This document shows, one piece after another, positions 1 to 7,569 of a stretch of 11,173 nucleotides of DNA. Position 1 is the first letter of the stretch, and each line of letters begins with the position of its first letter. The position numbers and the translations under genes were made by a program. The notes beneath the pieces are model-generated. The model was not told the DNA's origin. It made no database searches and saw nothing but the letters and a program-made list of their open reading frames with translations. The stretch comes from Akkermansiaceae bacterium UBA1506 (GTDB taxonomy: Bacteria; Verrucomicrobiota; Verrucomicrobiia; Verrucomicrobiales; DEV007). Where the stretch lies: contig DCQY01000098.1 of assembly GCA_002323995.1 (NCBI GenBank), forward strand, positions 1 through 11,173, written 5' to 3'.

Positions 1-69
1 GTGGCTTTAAACGTTACGTTTGAAGACGGATTACCATTGGCTCAAAGGCGATTTTATTCAAAAAAATAG
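1..69 (+). CDS. Possible 3' end of an upstream gene (partial)
   Basis: Frame 1 is open from the first base to a TAG at 67-69, giving 22 residues ending in RRFYSKK. The other two forward frames stop within the first 23 bases. A small palindrome follows at 81-95, which would suit a gene end. A 69-base open stretch can easily occur by chance, and no family is recognisable, so this is only a possibility. Confidence 0.25.
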   Translation: MALNVTFEDGLPLAQRRFYSKK

Positions 70-80
70 AGCCTCCTTAT

Positions 81-95
81 TGAGATCCCATCTCA
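81..95 (+). terminator. Short perfect hairpin, possible weak terminator
   Basis: TGAGAT, CCC and ATCTCA form a perfect 6-bp stem with a 3-base loop. It lies 11 bases after the TAG of the possible upstream reading frame. The following 30 bases are T-rich but there is no immediate T-run, so an efficient intrinsic terminator is doubtful. Confidence 0.3.
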
Positions 96-127
96 GGTGA
101 ATCCTGCTTATTCTTCATTTGTCTTTT

Positions 128-142
128 ATTAGGAAATCTAAT
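128..142. promoter_or_regulatory. AT-rich dyad upstream of the sigma gene
   Basis: ATTAG, GAAAT and CTAAT form a 5-bp inverted repeat with a 5-base spacer, followed by five T at 147-151. It sits about 30 bases upstream of the TATAAG box at 174-179. It could be an operator for the sigma gene or a weak terminator for whatever lies upstream. The short AT-rich stem makes chance a fair alternative. Confidence 0.2.
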
Positions 143-153
143 TATCTTTTTAG

Positions 154-179
154 TTGAGGCAAATAAAACCCTGTATAAG
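154..179 (+). promoter_or_regulatory. Possible promoter of the ECF sigma gene
   Basis: A TATAAG box (174-179) resembles a -10 element and is only 10 bases before the ATG at 190. TTGAGG at 154-159 resembles a -35 element, but the 14-base spacing is short. If this -10 is real, the transcript would have a leader of only a few bases, which fits the absence of any Shine-Dalgarno sequence before this start. Confidence 0.3.
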
Positions 180-189
180 TTAAAATTAT

Positions 190-780
190 ATGAAGGCGTT
201 ACCCCAATCCAAGCCTGCCTATGACGACAAGGCAGATGCTGCCCTGCTGCAGGCCATAGCTAACGGAGACCGCAAGAGTTTTCGAAAATTGTATGACCGT
301 TACGACGGGCTGCTCTTCACCACGATCGATAAGGTGTTAAACGGTCGCGAAGACTCTGAGGAGGTTCTCCAAGAGGTCATGGGTTCTCTATGGCGCAAAG
401 CTCATTTATACCATTCGACTCGGGGTCGTCCCGTCACTTGGCTTGCATCGATGGCCAGGAATCGGGCGATCGACCGACTCCGATCCAAGCAGCGACTCGC
501 CCGACTAAAAACTGCCTACGGGGAAGAAATCGGTGTGATCCCGCGAGGGGCTTCAGGAGTTAGCGGACCGGAAGCAGCGGATCGCCGGGACACCTGCCAG
601 AATGTCCGCTCGGCGATCATGGAATTAACCGACGTGCAGAGAGAGGCAATCGAAAAGGTCTATTTCGAGGGGCTCACGCAACAACAAATCGCTGATCAAC
701 TTGGGGAGCCTTTGGGCACAGTCAAGGCGCGAGTCAGACGTGGACTGGCCAAGTTGCGTCAGACGGTCAAGCCTGCCTGA
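190..780 (+). CDS. ECF-type RNA polymerase sigma factor (sigma-70 family)
   Basis: This 196-residue protein has the two-domain layout of extracytoplasmic function sigma factors, which direct RNA polymerase to a small regulon. Region 2 spans about residues 17-103: GDRKSFRKLYDRYDG, then an acidic stretch (EDSEEVLQEV), then WLASMARNRAIDRLRS for -10 recognition. Region 4 spans about 141-194 and holds the -35-binding helix-turn-helix: LTDVQREAIEKVYFEGLTQQ, then IADQLGEPLGTVKARVRRGL. The TWLASMARNRAIDR stretch resembles the SigK-like group, which is a comparison from memory. The ATG at 190 is the only sensible start, and no ribosome binding site precedes it. No anti-sigma factor or zinc-binding protein follows, because the next gene (rph) is convergent. 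Its regulon and activating signal cannot be inferred here. Confidence 0.93.
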   Translation: MKALPQSKPAYDDKADAALLQAIANGDRKSFRKLYDRYDGLLFTTIDKVLNGREDSEEVLQEVMGSLWRKAHLYHSTRGRPVTWLASMARNRAIDRLRSKQRLARLKTAYGEEIGVIPRGASGVSGPEAADRRDTCQNVRSAIMELTDVQREAIEKVYFEGLTQQQIADQLGEPLGTVKARVRRGLAKLRQTVKPA

Positions 781-806
781 TTCAAACCGAACGCTTATGG
801 GAGAGG

Positions 807-824
807 GCGCTTCACTCGAAGCGC
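807..824. terminator. Hairpin between convergent sigma and rph genes
   Basis: GCGCTTC (807-813), ACTC and GAAGCGC (818-824) form a perfect 7-bp GC-rich stem. With one bulged base, GG and CC just outside can add two more pairs. The hairpin covers the rph stop codon (812-814) and lies 27 bases past the sigma stop. Neither strand has a T-run after it, so it may be a bidirectional weak terminator or RNA 3'-end protector rather than a classical intrinsic terminator. Confidence 0.4.
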
Positions 825-1579
825 GCCAACAAATCGACGTTGGCCGTTGGGTCGAATGCTCTTAGGGCCTCGTTCTGCTTTTCGACGATTGTGGCGATTC
901 CCTGCTTACTGTAACTGAGCATCTCCAGCATCTGCTCCTCAGTAAAGGTGGCTTCCTCGCCGCTCCCCTGCATCTCGATTAGTTCAAAGTCTGAGGTCAT
1001 CGCATAGTTGAAGTCAACGCTTGCGTCCTTGTCTTCATGGTAGTTCAAATCGAGGCGACTCTCCCCTTCCCAAATACCAGCACTAACAGCAGCCGCCAGA
1101 CGATCCATCGGTGAAGCGTCAAGTTTACCCGCGGCTACGAAACGCTGAAAAGCCATTTCCACGGCGACGCAGGCACCGGTGATAGAGGCGGTTCGGGTTC
1201 CCCCGTCAGCACGAAGCACGTCACAGTCCACCCAAAGAGTACGCTGTCCCAGCTTCTTTAAATCCACCACAGCTCGCAGACTCCGCCCAATGAGTCGCTG
1301 AATTTCAGAACTTCTACCATCCAACTTTCCACGCGAAATATCTCTTGGTTTCCGCTGTAAGGTGGAATACGGCAGCATACTGTATTCTGCCGTTAGCCAA
1401 CCACCAGCAACATTCTGATGCATCATCCAGCGCGGCACTCCCTTTTCAATCATTGCGCTGCAGATTACCTGCGTTTCTCCAAAGCTCACAAGCACACTGC
1501 CATGGGCCAGCGGTGCGATATCGAGTTGGAAGGAAACTTCCCTTAGTTGGTCATTGGCTCGGCCATCAATTCTGTTCAT
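812..1579 (-). CDS. rph: Ribonuclease PH
   Basis: RNase PH is a phosphate-dependent 3'-5' exoribonuclease that trims tRNA precursors. It works as a hexamer in the cytoplasm. The 255 residues are close to the usual 240 or so. Family marks are DGRANDQLREV near the N-terminus, VSFGETQVICSA (31-42), WLTAEYSMLPYST (61-73), GRSSEIQRLIGRSLRAVVDL (88-107), and the signature CDVLRADGGTRTASITGA (119-136), which carries the phosphate-binding Arg129. LDLNYHEDKDASVDFN (176-191) supplies the acidic metal-binding residues. The start is ATG at 1579. The upstream bases lack a Shine-Dalgarno match. It is divergent from lpxK and convergent with the sigma gene, so it is probably transcribed alone. Confidence 0.97.
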   Translation of the reverse strand: MNRIDGRANDQLREVSFQLDIAPLAHGSVLVSFGETQVICSAMIEKGVPRWMMHQNVAGGWLTAEYSMLPYSTLQRKPRDISRGKLDGRSSEIQRLIGRSLRAVVDLKKLGQRTLWVDCDVLRADGGTRTASITGACVAVEMAFQRFVAAGKLDASPMDRLAAAVSAGIWEGESRLDLNYHEDKDASVDFNYAMTSDFELIEMQGSGEEATFTEEQMLEMLSYSKQGIATIVEKQNEALRAFDPTANVDLLARFE

Positions 1580-1696
1580 GCTTAAGGAATTGGTCTAATA
1601 GCGGACGAATTGCAACCGTTCACATTCACAGTTGCTTCTGCGCACAATTCATTCACCGTAATTCTCTTTCGCGAAATTGCGGCGATATCCTCTCAA

Positions 1697-2887
1697 ATGG
1701 GGCAAACCACGGAAAAACTGGAACAGTTCGCCATCGACGTCATTCTCGACCGTCGTAAGGGTGTCCGTGCCTCCATGCTCCGCGGATTTCTGGCTTCCAT
1801 GTCAAAGCTCTACGTCGGAATAGTAAACCTTCGACTCTGGCTTTACCGAAACCGTCTTCTCCGGGAGCGAAATCTCGGCTGTCTCGTCGTCAGTATCGGC
1901 AACCTAACCGTTGGCGGCACCGGTAAAACTCCGGTCGTTGAGAAATTTGCCCGATCACTCCAAGACGGAGGCCGACGCGTCGCCATCCTCAGCCGCGGAT
2001 ACAAGTCGGTGAAGGAGCCTTTCCTCAGCCGTCTTTCCGGTAAAATTCAAGGAAAGAACGAGATCGATCCCCCGCGAGTGGTCAGCGACGGCAAATCTCT
2101 GCTCCTCGATTCCAAAACCGCCGGCGACGAACCCTACATGCTTGCGGCGAACCTTAAGGATGTTCCTGTGGTCGTCGATAAAGACAGGGTTAAAAGCGGC
2201 AAACATGCTATCGCTGAACTCAACTGCGATACGCTCATTCTTGACGACGGCCTCCAATACTTGCGACTCAAACATCGGCTCGACATCGTTCTTATCGACC
2301 GCTGGCATCCCTTTGGAACCGAGCGCCTCCTCCCCCGCGGCACCCTGCGCGAACCTCCACGAAATCTAAAGCGAGCATCCTACATTTTTATCACTAAGTG
2401 TAACGGTGAGCCCAACGATGAACTCATCGAACGCATTCGTCTCTACAACCGCACCGCTGAAATTATCGAATGCGAACACCGCCCAAGATATTTGCAGCAC
2501 GTTGAAACTCGTGAAACGCGACCACTCTCTGATCTTGAAGGAACCAAGGTAGGAACGGTCAGCGCGATTGCTGTTCCCGAAAGTTTTGAAGATGGCATAA
2601 GTAAGCTTGGGGCCAATATCGAAGCGACTTGCCGATTTACTGACCACCACCGTTTCACCGAGCAAGAAATTATCTCTTTCATTAATTGCTGTATCGAATC
2701 AAACGTCGATATGATTGTAACTACGGAGAAGGATGCGGTGCGATTCCCCCGCCTCGGGCGCATGGATGTTCCAATTTACTTTCTACGAGTCGAAATTGGT
2801 ATCCTTAGCAACGAAGAAAGTTTCGATCACTGCATCAATCGAATCTGCCAACCTCGTGAGACGATTCCGGCTCGCAACTTCTTCTAA
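1697..2887 (+). CDS. lpxK: Tetraacyldisaccharide 4'-kinase (lipid A 4'-kinase)
   Basis: LpxK phosphorylates the 4' position of tetraacyldisaccharide-1-phosphate to make lipid IVA, at the inner face of the inner membrane. Counting from the ATG at 1697 (396 residues), the P-loop SIGNLTVGGTGKTP lies at 66-79, RGYKS at 100-104, VSDG at 129-132, GDEPYMLA at 143-150, LILDDGLQYLRL at 180-191 and RGTLREP at 214-220, all typical of the family. A hydrophobic helix near residues 35-51 before the P-loop fits membrane association. About 20 residues (110-127) between RGYKS and VSDG look extra compared with the enterobacterial enzyme. A longer frame begins at a TTG at 1610, adding 29 residues. I prefer the ATG because those extra residues show no family similarity I recognise. 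No ribosome binding site is evident for either. The DUF456 gene follows 9 bp later and is likely cotranscribed. Confidence 0.95.
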   Translation: MGQTTEKLEQFAIDVILDRRKGVRASMLRGFLASMSKLYVGIVNLRLWLYRNRLLRERNLGCLVVSIGNLTVGGTGKTPVVEKFARSLQDGGRRVAILSRGYKSVKEPFLSRLSGKIQGKNEIDPPRVVSDGKSLLLDSKTAGDEPYMLAANLKDVPVVVDKDRVKSGKHAIAELNCDTLILDDGLQYLRLKHRLDIVLIDRWHPFGTERLLPRGTLREPPRNLKRASYIFITKCNGEPNDELIERIRLYNRTAEIIECEHRPRYLQHVETRETRPLSDLEGTKVGTVSAIAVPESFEDGISKLGANIEATCRFTDHHRFTEQEIISFINCCIESNVDMIVTTEKDAVRFPRLGRMDVPIYFLRVEIGILSNEESFDHCINRICQPRETIPARNFF

Positions 2888-2890
2888 AGG
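2886..2890 (+). promoter_or_regulatory. Shine-Dalgarno-like AAAGG before the DUF456 gene
   Basis: AAAGG begins in the lpxK stop codon and ends 6 bases before the ATG at 2897. It is the clearest ribosome binding site in the window, and it fixes the start of the DUF456 gene. Confidence 0.5.
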
Positions 2891-2896
2891 CACCTA

Positions 2897-3439
2897 ATGT
2901 TATTTCTCGCTGGCATCTTCGAGAGCATTAACGGGGGAACCGCTGCTAATGTCATGCTGTGGAGCACAATCACTCTGCTGATCGTGATTGGATTCTTCGG
3001 AACATTCCTTCCCATCATTCCCGGCACGACGCTGGTCTTCGCTGCCATGGTGATGCACTACTTCTGCTTCGAAATGGAGGGATCTGGCCTCACCTGGCAA
3101 AGCCTCGTCGTCATTACCTTACTCTACATTTCTTCGATCATTATCGACTGGTTCTCGGGGGCCATAGGAGCGAAGTGGTTTGGCTCCAGCAAATGGGGTG
3201 TCGCTGGGACTCTACTCGGTGCCATTGTGGGAATCTTCTTCGGACTACCCGGACTATTAATCGGGCCCATCCTCGGGGTCTTTCTTTTTGAAATGATCTT
3301 CGCCAAGAAGGAAGTGAAGGAGGCCTCTAGCTCAACGATCGGCACCGTGGTTGGAGGTATCGCGGGAACTGTCGCCCGAGTTCTCATTGCCCTGGCCATG
3401 ATCACTTGTTACCTGACCGACGTCTTTGTTTTTAATTGA
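2897..3439 (+). CDS. DUF456 family integral membrane protein
   Basis: The 180-residue protein is strongly hydrophobic, with likely membrane segments at about 20-38, 43-57, 68-90, a Gly-rich stretch at 101-135, and 150-173. The pattern FLPIIPGTTLVFAA (37-50) followed by YISSIIIDWFSGAIGAKWFG (77-96) and repeated GxxxG stretches matches DUF456, a family of small membrane proteins of unknown function related to the YqgC type. SSKWGVAGTLLGAIVGIFFG (97-116) and the LPGLLIGPILGVFLFEMIF stretch (117-135) are also typical. A positively charged loop (KKEVKE, 137-142) follows. The start at 2897 is supported by AAAGG six bases upstream. The gene lies 9 bp after lpxK, so it is probably in the same operon. 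Whether it has an envelope role is only an inference from this position. Confidence 0.85.
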   Translation: MLFLAGIFESINGGTAANVMLWSTITLLIVIGFFGTFLPIIPGTTLVFAAMVMHYFCFEMEGSGLTWQSLVVITLLYISSIIIDWFSGAIGAKWFGSSKWGVAGTLLGAIVGIFFGLPGLLIGPILGVFLFEMIFAKKEVKEASSSTIGTVVGGIAGTVARVLIALAMITCYLTDVFVFN

Positions 3440-3511
3440 TTGAAAACTGACATATAAATTCAACAGATGGCCTCATCTTTAAACGGATTCATGGCATCAG
3501 CCGAAACCTGG

Positions 3512-3574
3512 CTAATCGAGGACTTCAACCCTATCGTAATTAGCTTGAAGTTGTGAGTCTCAGTGGTCGATTAG
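3512..3574. other. Nested inverted repeats between convergent operons
   Basis: CTAATCGA (3512-3519) is the exact reverse complement of TCGATTAG (3567-3574). Inside it, ACTTCAA (3522-3528) pairs with TTGAAGT (3545-3551). GCTAAT (3511-3516) can instead pair with ATTAGC (3539-3544), giving a competing fold. The element lies between the end of the lpxK operon and the end of the glyS side, and it covers the stop codon of the broken small gene. It may help end transcription from both sides. No T-run follows. Confidence 0.3.
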
Positions 3575-3766
3575 ACAAGGGCTTCCATTGGCAGAAGCTC
3601 GTTCAAAAATTCATGCCAGCCGGTAATTTTGGGGAACAAGGCCACCTTTGCTCCGTGAGAGAAAGAAATGGTATTTCGCACCTGCCAGCGGAGCCTCGTC
3701 TGAGAAAACAAAAATCACCCCCTCTGGATCGGTAAGGTCGTGAATCTCGTCAGCGATGAACATCAT
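3571..3766 (-). pseudogene. Small protein gene downstream of glyS, apparently frameshifted
   Basis: On the minus strand an ATG at 3766 (or the adjacent ATG at 3763) opens a frame reading MMFIADEIHDLTDP, then EGVIFVFSDEAPLAGAKYHF. It then runs into unconvincing residues and a TGA at 3611-3613. The next frame, open from 3714, reads HGAKVALFPKITGWHEFLNE then LLPMEALV and a TAA at 3571-3573. Joining the two near 3655-3668 gives a credible protein of about 64-65 residues. The join lies at a GAGAGA run (CT repeats on the coding strand), so loss of one CT unit or gain of one base would explain it. The gene starts 23 bp after the glyS stop, with GGTAAG upstream, so it would be cotranscribed with glyS. 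I do not recognise the family. It may be a true pseudogene, a sequencing error, or two chance frames. Confidence 0.45.
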
Positions 3767-3789
3767 AGATCTTACCGCATTGACCCAAA

Positions 3790-5373
<1,584 letters not shown>

Positions 5374-5505
5374 ATTTCAGATTTAAAAAATGCGGGACAA
5401 CATAGCCGTCACACCCCATCCGCAAGGGGAAAGTGTTGAAGAGGCCCGCCGAGCGACCTGAAATCGTCGATTGTAGAAGATGCGGCTCAAACACCCGATT
5501 TTCCC

Positions 5506-5534
5506 TTGACCTGAGAGGTTTTTCGATGAAATTG
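5506..5534 (+). promoter_or_regulatory. Possible rpmB promoter
   Basis: TTGACC at 5506-5511 resembles a -35 box. With 17 bases of spacing the -10 position holds AAATTG (5529-5534), a poor match to TATAAT. The site is 46 bases before the rpmB start. Only the -35 half is convincing. Confidence 0.25.
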
Positions 5535-5536
5535 CC

Positions 5537-5559
5537 CGCCCTCGCTCAGGTGAGGGGCG
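5537..5559 (+). promoter_or_regulatory. GC-rich hairpin just upstream of rpmB
   Basis: CGCCCTC (5537-5543) pairs with GAGGGGCG (5552-5559), leaving one G bulged and an 8-base loop GCTCAGGT. The element ends 21 bases before the rpmB ATG. It could be a leader structure controlling rpmB, or a terminator-like element without a T-run. If the putative promoter nearby is right, this hairpin would lie at the very 5' end of the mRNA. Confidence 0.35.
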
Positions 5560-5580
5560 AATCTTTAACGGACCTTTAGT

Positions 5581-5844
5581 ATGGCTAGAACTTGTAAAAT
5601 TACTGGTGCAAAAGTAACCTCTGGACGTCGCATCCACCGCAGTGGTAAGGCGAAGAAAAAGGGAGGTATTGGCCGTCACGTAACGAAGACCGTTAAACGT
5701 CAGTTCAAGCCCAATCTTCGGCAGAAGCGTATCTGGGTTCCCGAACTAGGGCGCTACGTCCGCGTGAAAGTGAGTGCCCGTGGACTCAAGACGATCGACA
5801 AAAACGGCGCTTACACTACCCTCAAGAAAGCTGGACTTATTTAA
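5581..5844 (+). CDS. rpmB: Large ribosomal subunit protein bL28
   Basis: bL28 is a small basic protein of the 50S subunit. The 87 residues start MARTCKITGAKVTSGRRIHR and contain the expected lysine/arginine-rich RNA-binding stretch SGKAKKKGGIGRHVTKTVKR (21-40), then KRQFKPNLRQKRIWVP (39-54) and the C-terminal VKVSARGLKTIDKNGAY (63-79). A single Cys is present at position 5, so this copy lacks the paired CxxC motifs of zinc-binding L28 forms. The ATG at 5581 follows a weak GGACC. It is the first gene of a tight forward cluster with the UreF-like gene (25 bp gap) and clpS. Confidence 0.97.
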   Translation: MARTCKITGAKVTSGRRIHRSGKAKKKGGIGRHVTKTVKRQFKPNLRQKRIWVPELGRYVRVKVSARGLKTIDKNGAYTTLKKAGLI

Positions 5845-5869
5845 GTCCTCTTGGCAGAAACGGTGTCGG

Positions 5870-6493
5870 ATGCCTGACACCCTACATATTGCTGAGCCGG
5901 GGGATTCCGAGGAAGTCTCCTTCGCCCGTGCCATCTCGCTACTCGGCGTGACGCCGGAAGTTGCGTCCACGTTCCTCTTTGACAACCGGGGAGATCTTCC
6001 CCGAGCGTGGAAACTCTGGCAAGATAAGTGGTTAGCTCCACATCTCGCTCCGAACTTCGTTGAAGCCTACGAATGCGGTTCCCAGTTCCGAATCAACGAA
6101 GTCCAGGCCGTCGACAGCCTCCTCGACGTTAAACTCTCGGAGCAACTCCGCGAGCGCAGCATTACCGCCGGCAAGCCTTTTCTCCAAGGCAAAGACGAAA
6201 TGAAGGGGAACAAAAACTGGGTGAAATACGTCGATCGCGTCGAGAAAGGTCAGTCGCCCGGCCACGTCTCAGTCATTTTTGCCCTCCAGTCTGCCCTATA
6301 CAACCTTCCCCTCGCCTCCGCCCTATCTGCCTACATTTGGTTCGAATTCCAATCCGGGCTTCCCAAAGAGTTGTCCCATGAATCCCTCTCTGAACTCTCA
6401 ACAGTTTTTGAGGAAGCGCTGGTTCACGTTTCCATCGCCGTCAGGGAAAATGGCGTTCAGGCCAGTGGCTCTGGGAATCTCCGGGTGGTATGA
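5870..6493 (+). CDS. Divergent UreF-like protein (urease accessory family)
   Basis: UreF proteins act with UreD and UreG to load nickel into urease. This 207-residue protein has two stretches that look like UreF. VDSLLDVKLSEQLRERSITA (81-100) followed by GKPFLQ resembles the family pattern with SRELREAS and GRALLRL. PGHVSVIFALQSALYNLPLA (130-149), then SALSAYIWFEFQSGL, resembles the segment with HxxVAFG and LLAYLY. The usual following stretch with AAVRL and PLGQTDGQ is not present, so the GTPase-contacting region is altered. The similarity is judged by eye and is moderate. The frame extends upstream to 5774 inside rpmB, but the ATG at 5870 avoids that overlap and is the likely start. There is no clear ribosome binding site. 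No urease structural gene or other accessory gene is in the window. clpS follows after 15 bp. Confidence 0.5.
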   Translation: MPDTLHIAEPGDSEEVSFARAISLLGVTPEVASTFLFDNRGDLPRAWKLWQDKWLAPHLAPNFVEAYECGSQFRINEVQAVDSLLDVKLSEQLRERSITAGKPFLQGKDEMKGNKNWVKYVDRVEKGQSPGHVSVIFALQSALYNLPLASALSAYIWFEFQSGLPKELSHESLSELSTVFEEALVHVSIAVRENGVQASGSGNLRVV

Positions 6494-6508
6494 TACCTCC
6501 AACTGACC

Positions 6509-6802
6509 ATGTCTTCGGATATCGACGAAATCACCATCACTGAAATCAAGACCGAAACCGATCTCGAGTCGACATGGAACGTGATTGTCTATGATGACCC
6601 GGTGAACCTGATGAGCTTTGTGACGCTCATCATCCAGCGCGTTTTCGGCTACCCGAAAGAAAAAGCGCAATCCCTCATGCTAGAGGTACATCAAGACGGC
6701 CAATCCGTAGTGTGGACGGGCATTCGCGAACAGGCGGAACTCTACGTTCAGCAGTTGCAGGGTTACCAACTGCTTGCCGCCATGAAGCGGGTCATGGAGT
6801 GA
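6509..6802 (+). CDS. clpS: ATP-dependent Clp protease adaptor ClpS
   Basis: ClpS delivers proteins with destabilising N-terminal residues (N-degrons) to the ClpAP or ClpCP protease. The 97 residues have a flexible acidic N-terminal tail (1-22) and then the core WNVIVYDDPVNLMSFVTLII (23-42), VFGYPKEKAQSLMLEVHQDG (45-64), VVWTGIREQAELYVQQL (67-83). Asp29, Asp30, Met35 and His61 match the N-degron pocket residues of the family. The DDPVNLMSF wording is closer to the actinobacterial type than to E. coli, which has DDYTPMEF. The ATG at 6509 is 15 bp after the UreF-like gene, and the bases before it (ACCTCC) are not a ribosome binding site. The 3' end overlaps the convergent DUF1287 gene by 11 bp. 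No Clp ATPase is in the window. Confidence 0.93.
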   Translation: MSSDIDEITITEIKTETDLESTWNVIVYDDPVNLMSFVTLIIQRVFGYPKEKAQSLMLEVHQDGQSVVWTGIREQAELYVQQLQGYQLLAAMKRVME

Positions 6803-7376
6803 CGGGTTGAAAACGGTAGTGGCCGACAATTTTCCACTGATCAATCCCCGAGTCTTCGACCGGACCGGCACCGATATTGTGAACAAATGTGTCCGGTCCC
6901 ACGACCACCCCAATATGCCACAGCCCGTTGTCCGTGAGATCCCATACGATAAGATCACCAGACTTGATTTCCCCTTCCACCTTTGCCCCCTGGCGTTCTA
7001 AAAACTTCTGAAGGTTCGGCACCCTTCGGTGATCAATATTACGGTCGGTTGTCAGCAGTCCCCAAAGCGCGGGGTAGGAAGAGAAACTGCTACGCATGTC
7101 TTCATGGACCAACTTCTGTAGATCAATCCCCAACGCCCGATAAGTTCGTATCACAACATCCGTACAAACGCCGGTATCCGCTGGCACATCACCGCCTGGA
7201 TAGGCCATCGAGACGTAGGCAGGATCATATCGGACCTCTTGAGTGGTTCGAAAAAGTGCCGCCTCAACCAACCGCTCCGAAAAATCGTCTTTTTTTACAT
7301 CAACTGATGCGCCACGCGCTGACAGCATCTCCACCAGCACCCAGACGCCGAAAAGAATCAGGGAAAAGTATTTCAT
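6792..7376 (-). CDS. Exported DUF1287 family protein
   Basis: The 194-residue protein begins with a probable signal peptide (MKYFSLILFGVWVLVEMLSA, then RGA), so it should act outside the cytoplasm. The body matches DUF1287, a family of unknown function with a layout reminiscent of NlpC/P60 and related Cys-His hydrolases. Seen in order: YDPAYVSMAYPGGDVPADTG (50-69), VCTDVVIRTYRALGIDLQ (70-87) with Cys71, HEDM (91-94), NIDHRRVPNL (113-122), GDLIVW (140-145), HIGVVVG (154-160), VHNIG (165-169) and GHYRF (185-189). Cys71 and one of the later histidines (His154 or His166) are candidate catalytic residues, which is an inference. The start is ATG at 7376, with only a weak GAGA upstream. Its stop falls inside clpS. 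Confidence 0.88.
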   Translation of the reverse strand: MKYFSLILFGVWVLVEMLSARGASVDVKKDDFSERLVEAALFRTTQEVRYDPAYVSMAYPGGDVPADTGVCTDVVIRTYRALGIDLQKLVHEDMRSSFSSYPALWGLLTTDRNIDHRRVPNLQKFLERQGAKVEGEIKSGDLIVWDLTDNGLWHIGVVVGPDTFVHNIGAGPVEDSGIDQWKIVGHYRFQPVTP

Positions 7377-7569
7377 GAAAGTCTCTACGCTTAGACGAAT
7401 GACTCCCTTTCAGTTTTCAAAAAAACCAGTCGATACTTAGAAGCGCTTTCAGCAGCACTGGCACGATTGGCAACAGTTAATCACAAGCCAATTAGGCGAT
7501 AGAATCAGGGTAACAACCGACGTTCCGACTCTTGGAGCGGCCCGCTACCACTTCGGTAAGACCGACATT
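7377..7569. other. Intergenic gap with an ATTGGC dyad
   Basis: This gap holds the upstream region of the DUF1287 gene and the 3' flank of the PBP gene. I see no convincing gene or intrinsic terminator. ATTGGC (7466-7471) and GCCAAT (7487-7492) form a 6-bp inverted repeat with a 15-base spacer, 90-116 bases upstream of the DUF1287 start, a possible operator. GTCGG occurs three times on the minus strand near the PBP stop, without clear meaning. Confidence 0.3.

Noticed and set aside
1610..1696. N-terminal extension of LpxK from a TTG
   Set aside because: TTG is a rarer start, the 29 extra residues show no family similarity, and they fall in the divergent promoter space shared with rph.
1345..1758. 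137-residue plus-strand open frame across rph and lpxK
   Set aside because: It is antisense to well-supported rph and shadows the lpxK start region; it has no recognisable domain.
3553..3735. Plus-strand 60-residue open frame in the gap between the DUF456 gene and glyS
   Set aside because: Its residues look unstructured and unlike a real protein, it lacks a ribosome binding site, and the minus strand gives a better protein over the same bases.
5774..5869. N-terminal extension of the UreF-like protein into rpmB
   Set aside because: It would overlap rpmB by 71 bases and the extra residues look like the out-of-frame reading of bL28; the ATG at 5870 is better placed.
6495..6500. ACCTCC just before clpS as a regulatory site
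   Set aside because: It is complementary to the Shine-Dalgarno sequence, not a match to it, and has no pairing partner near enough to suggest a switch.
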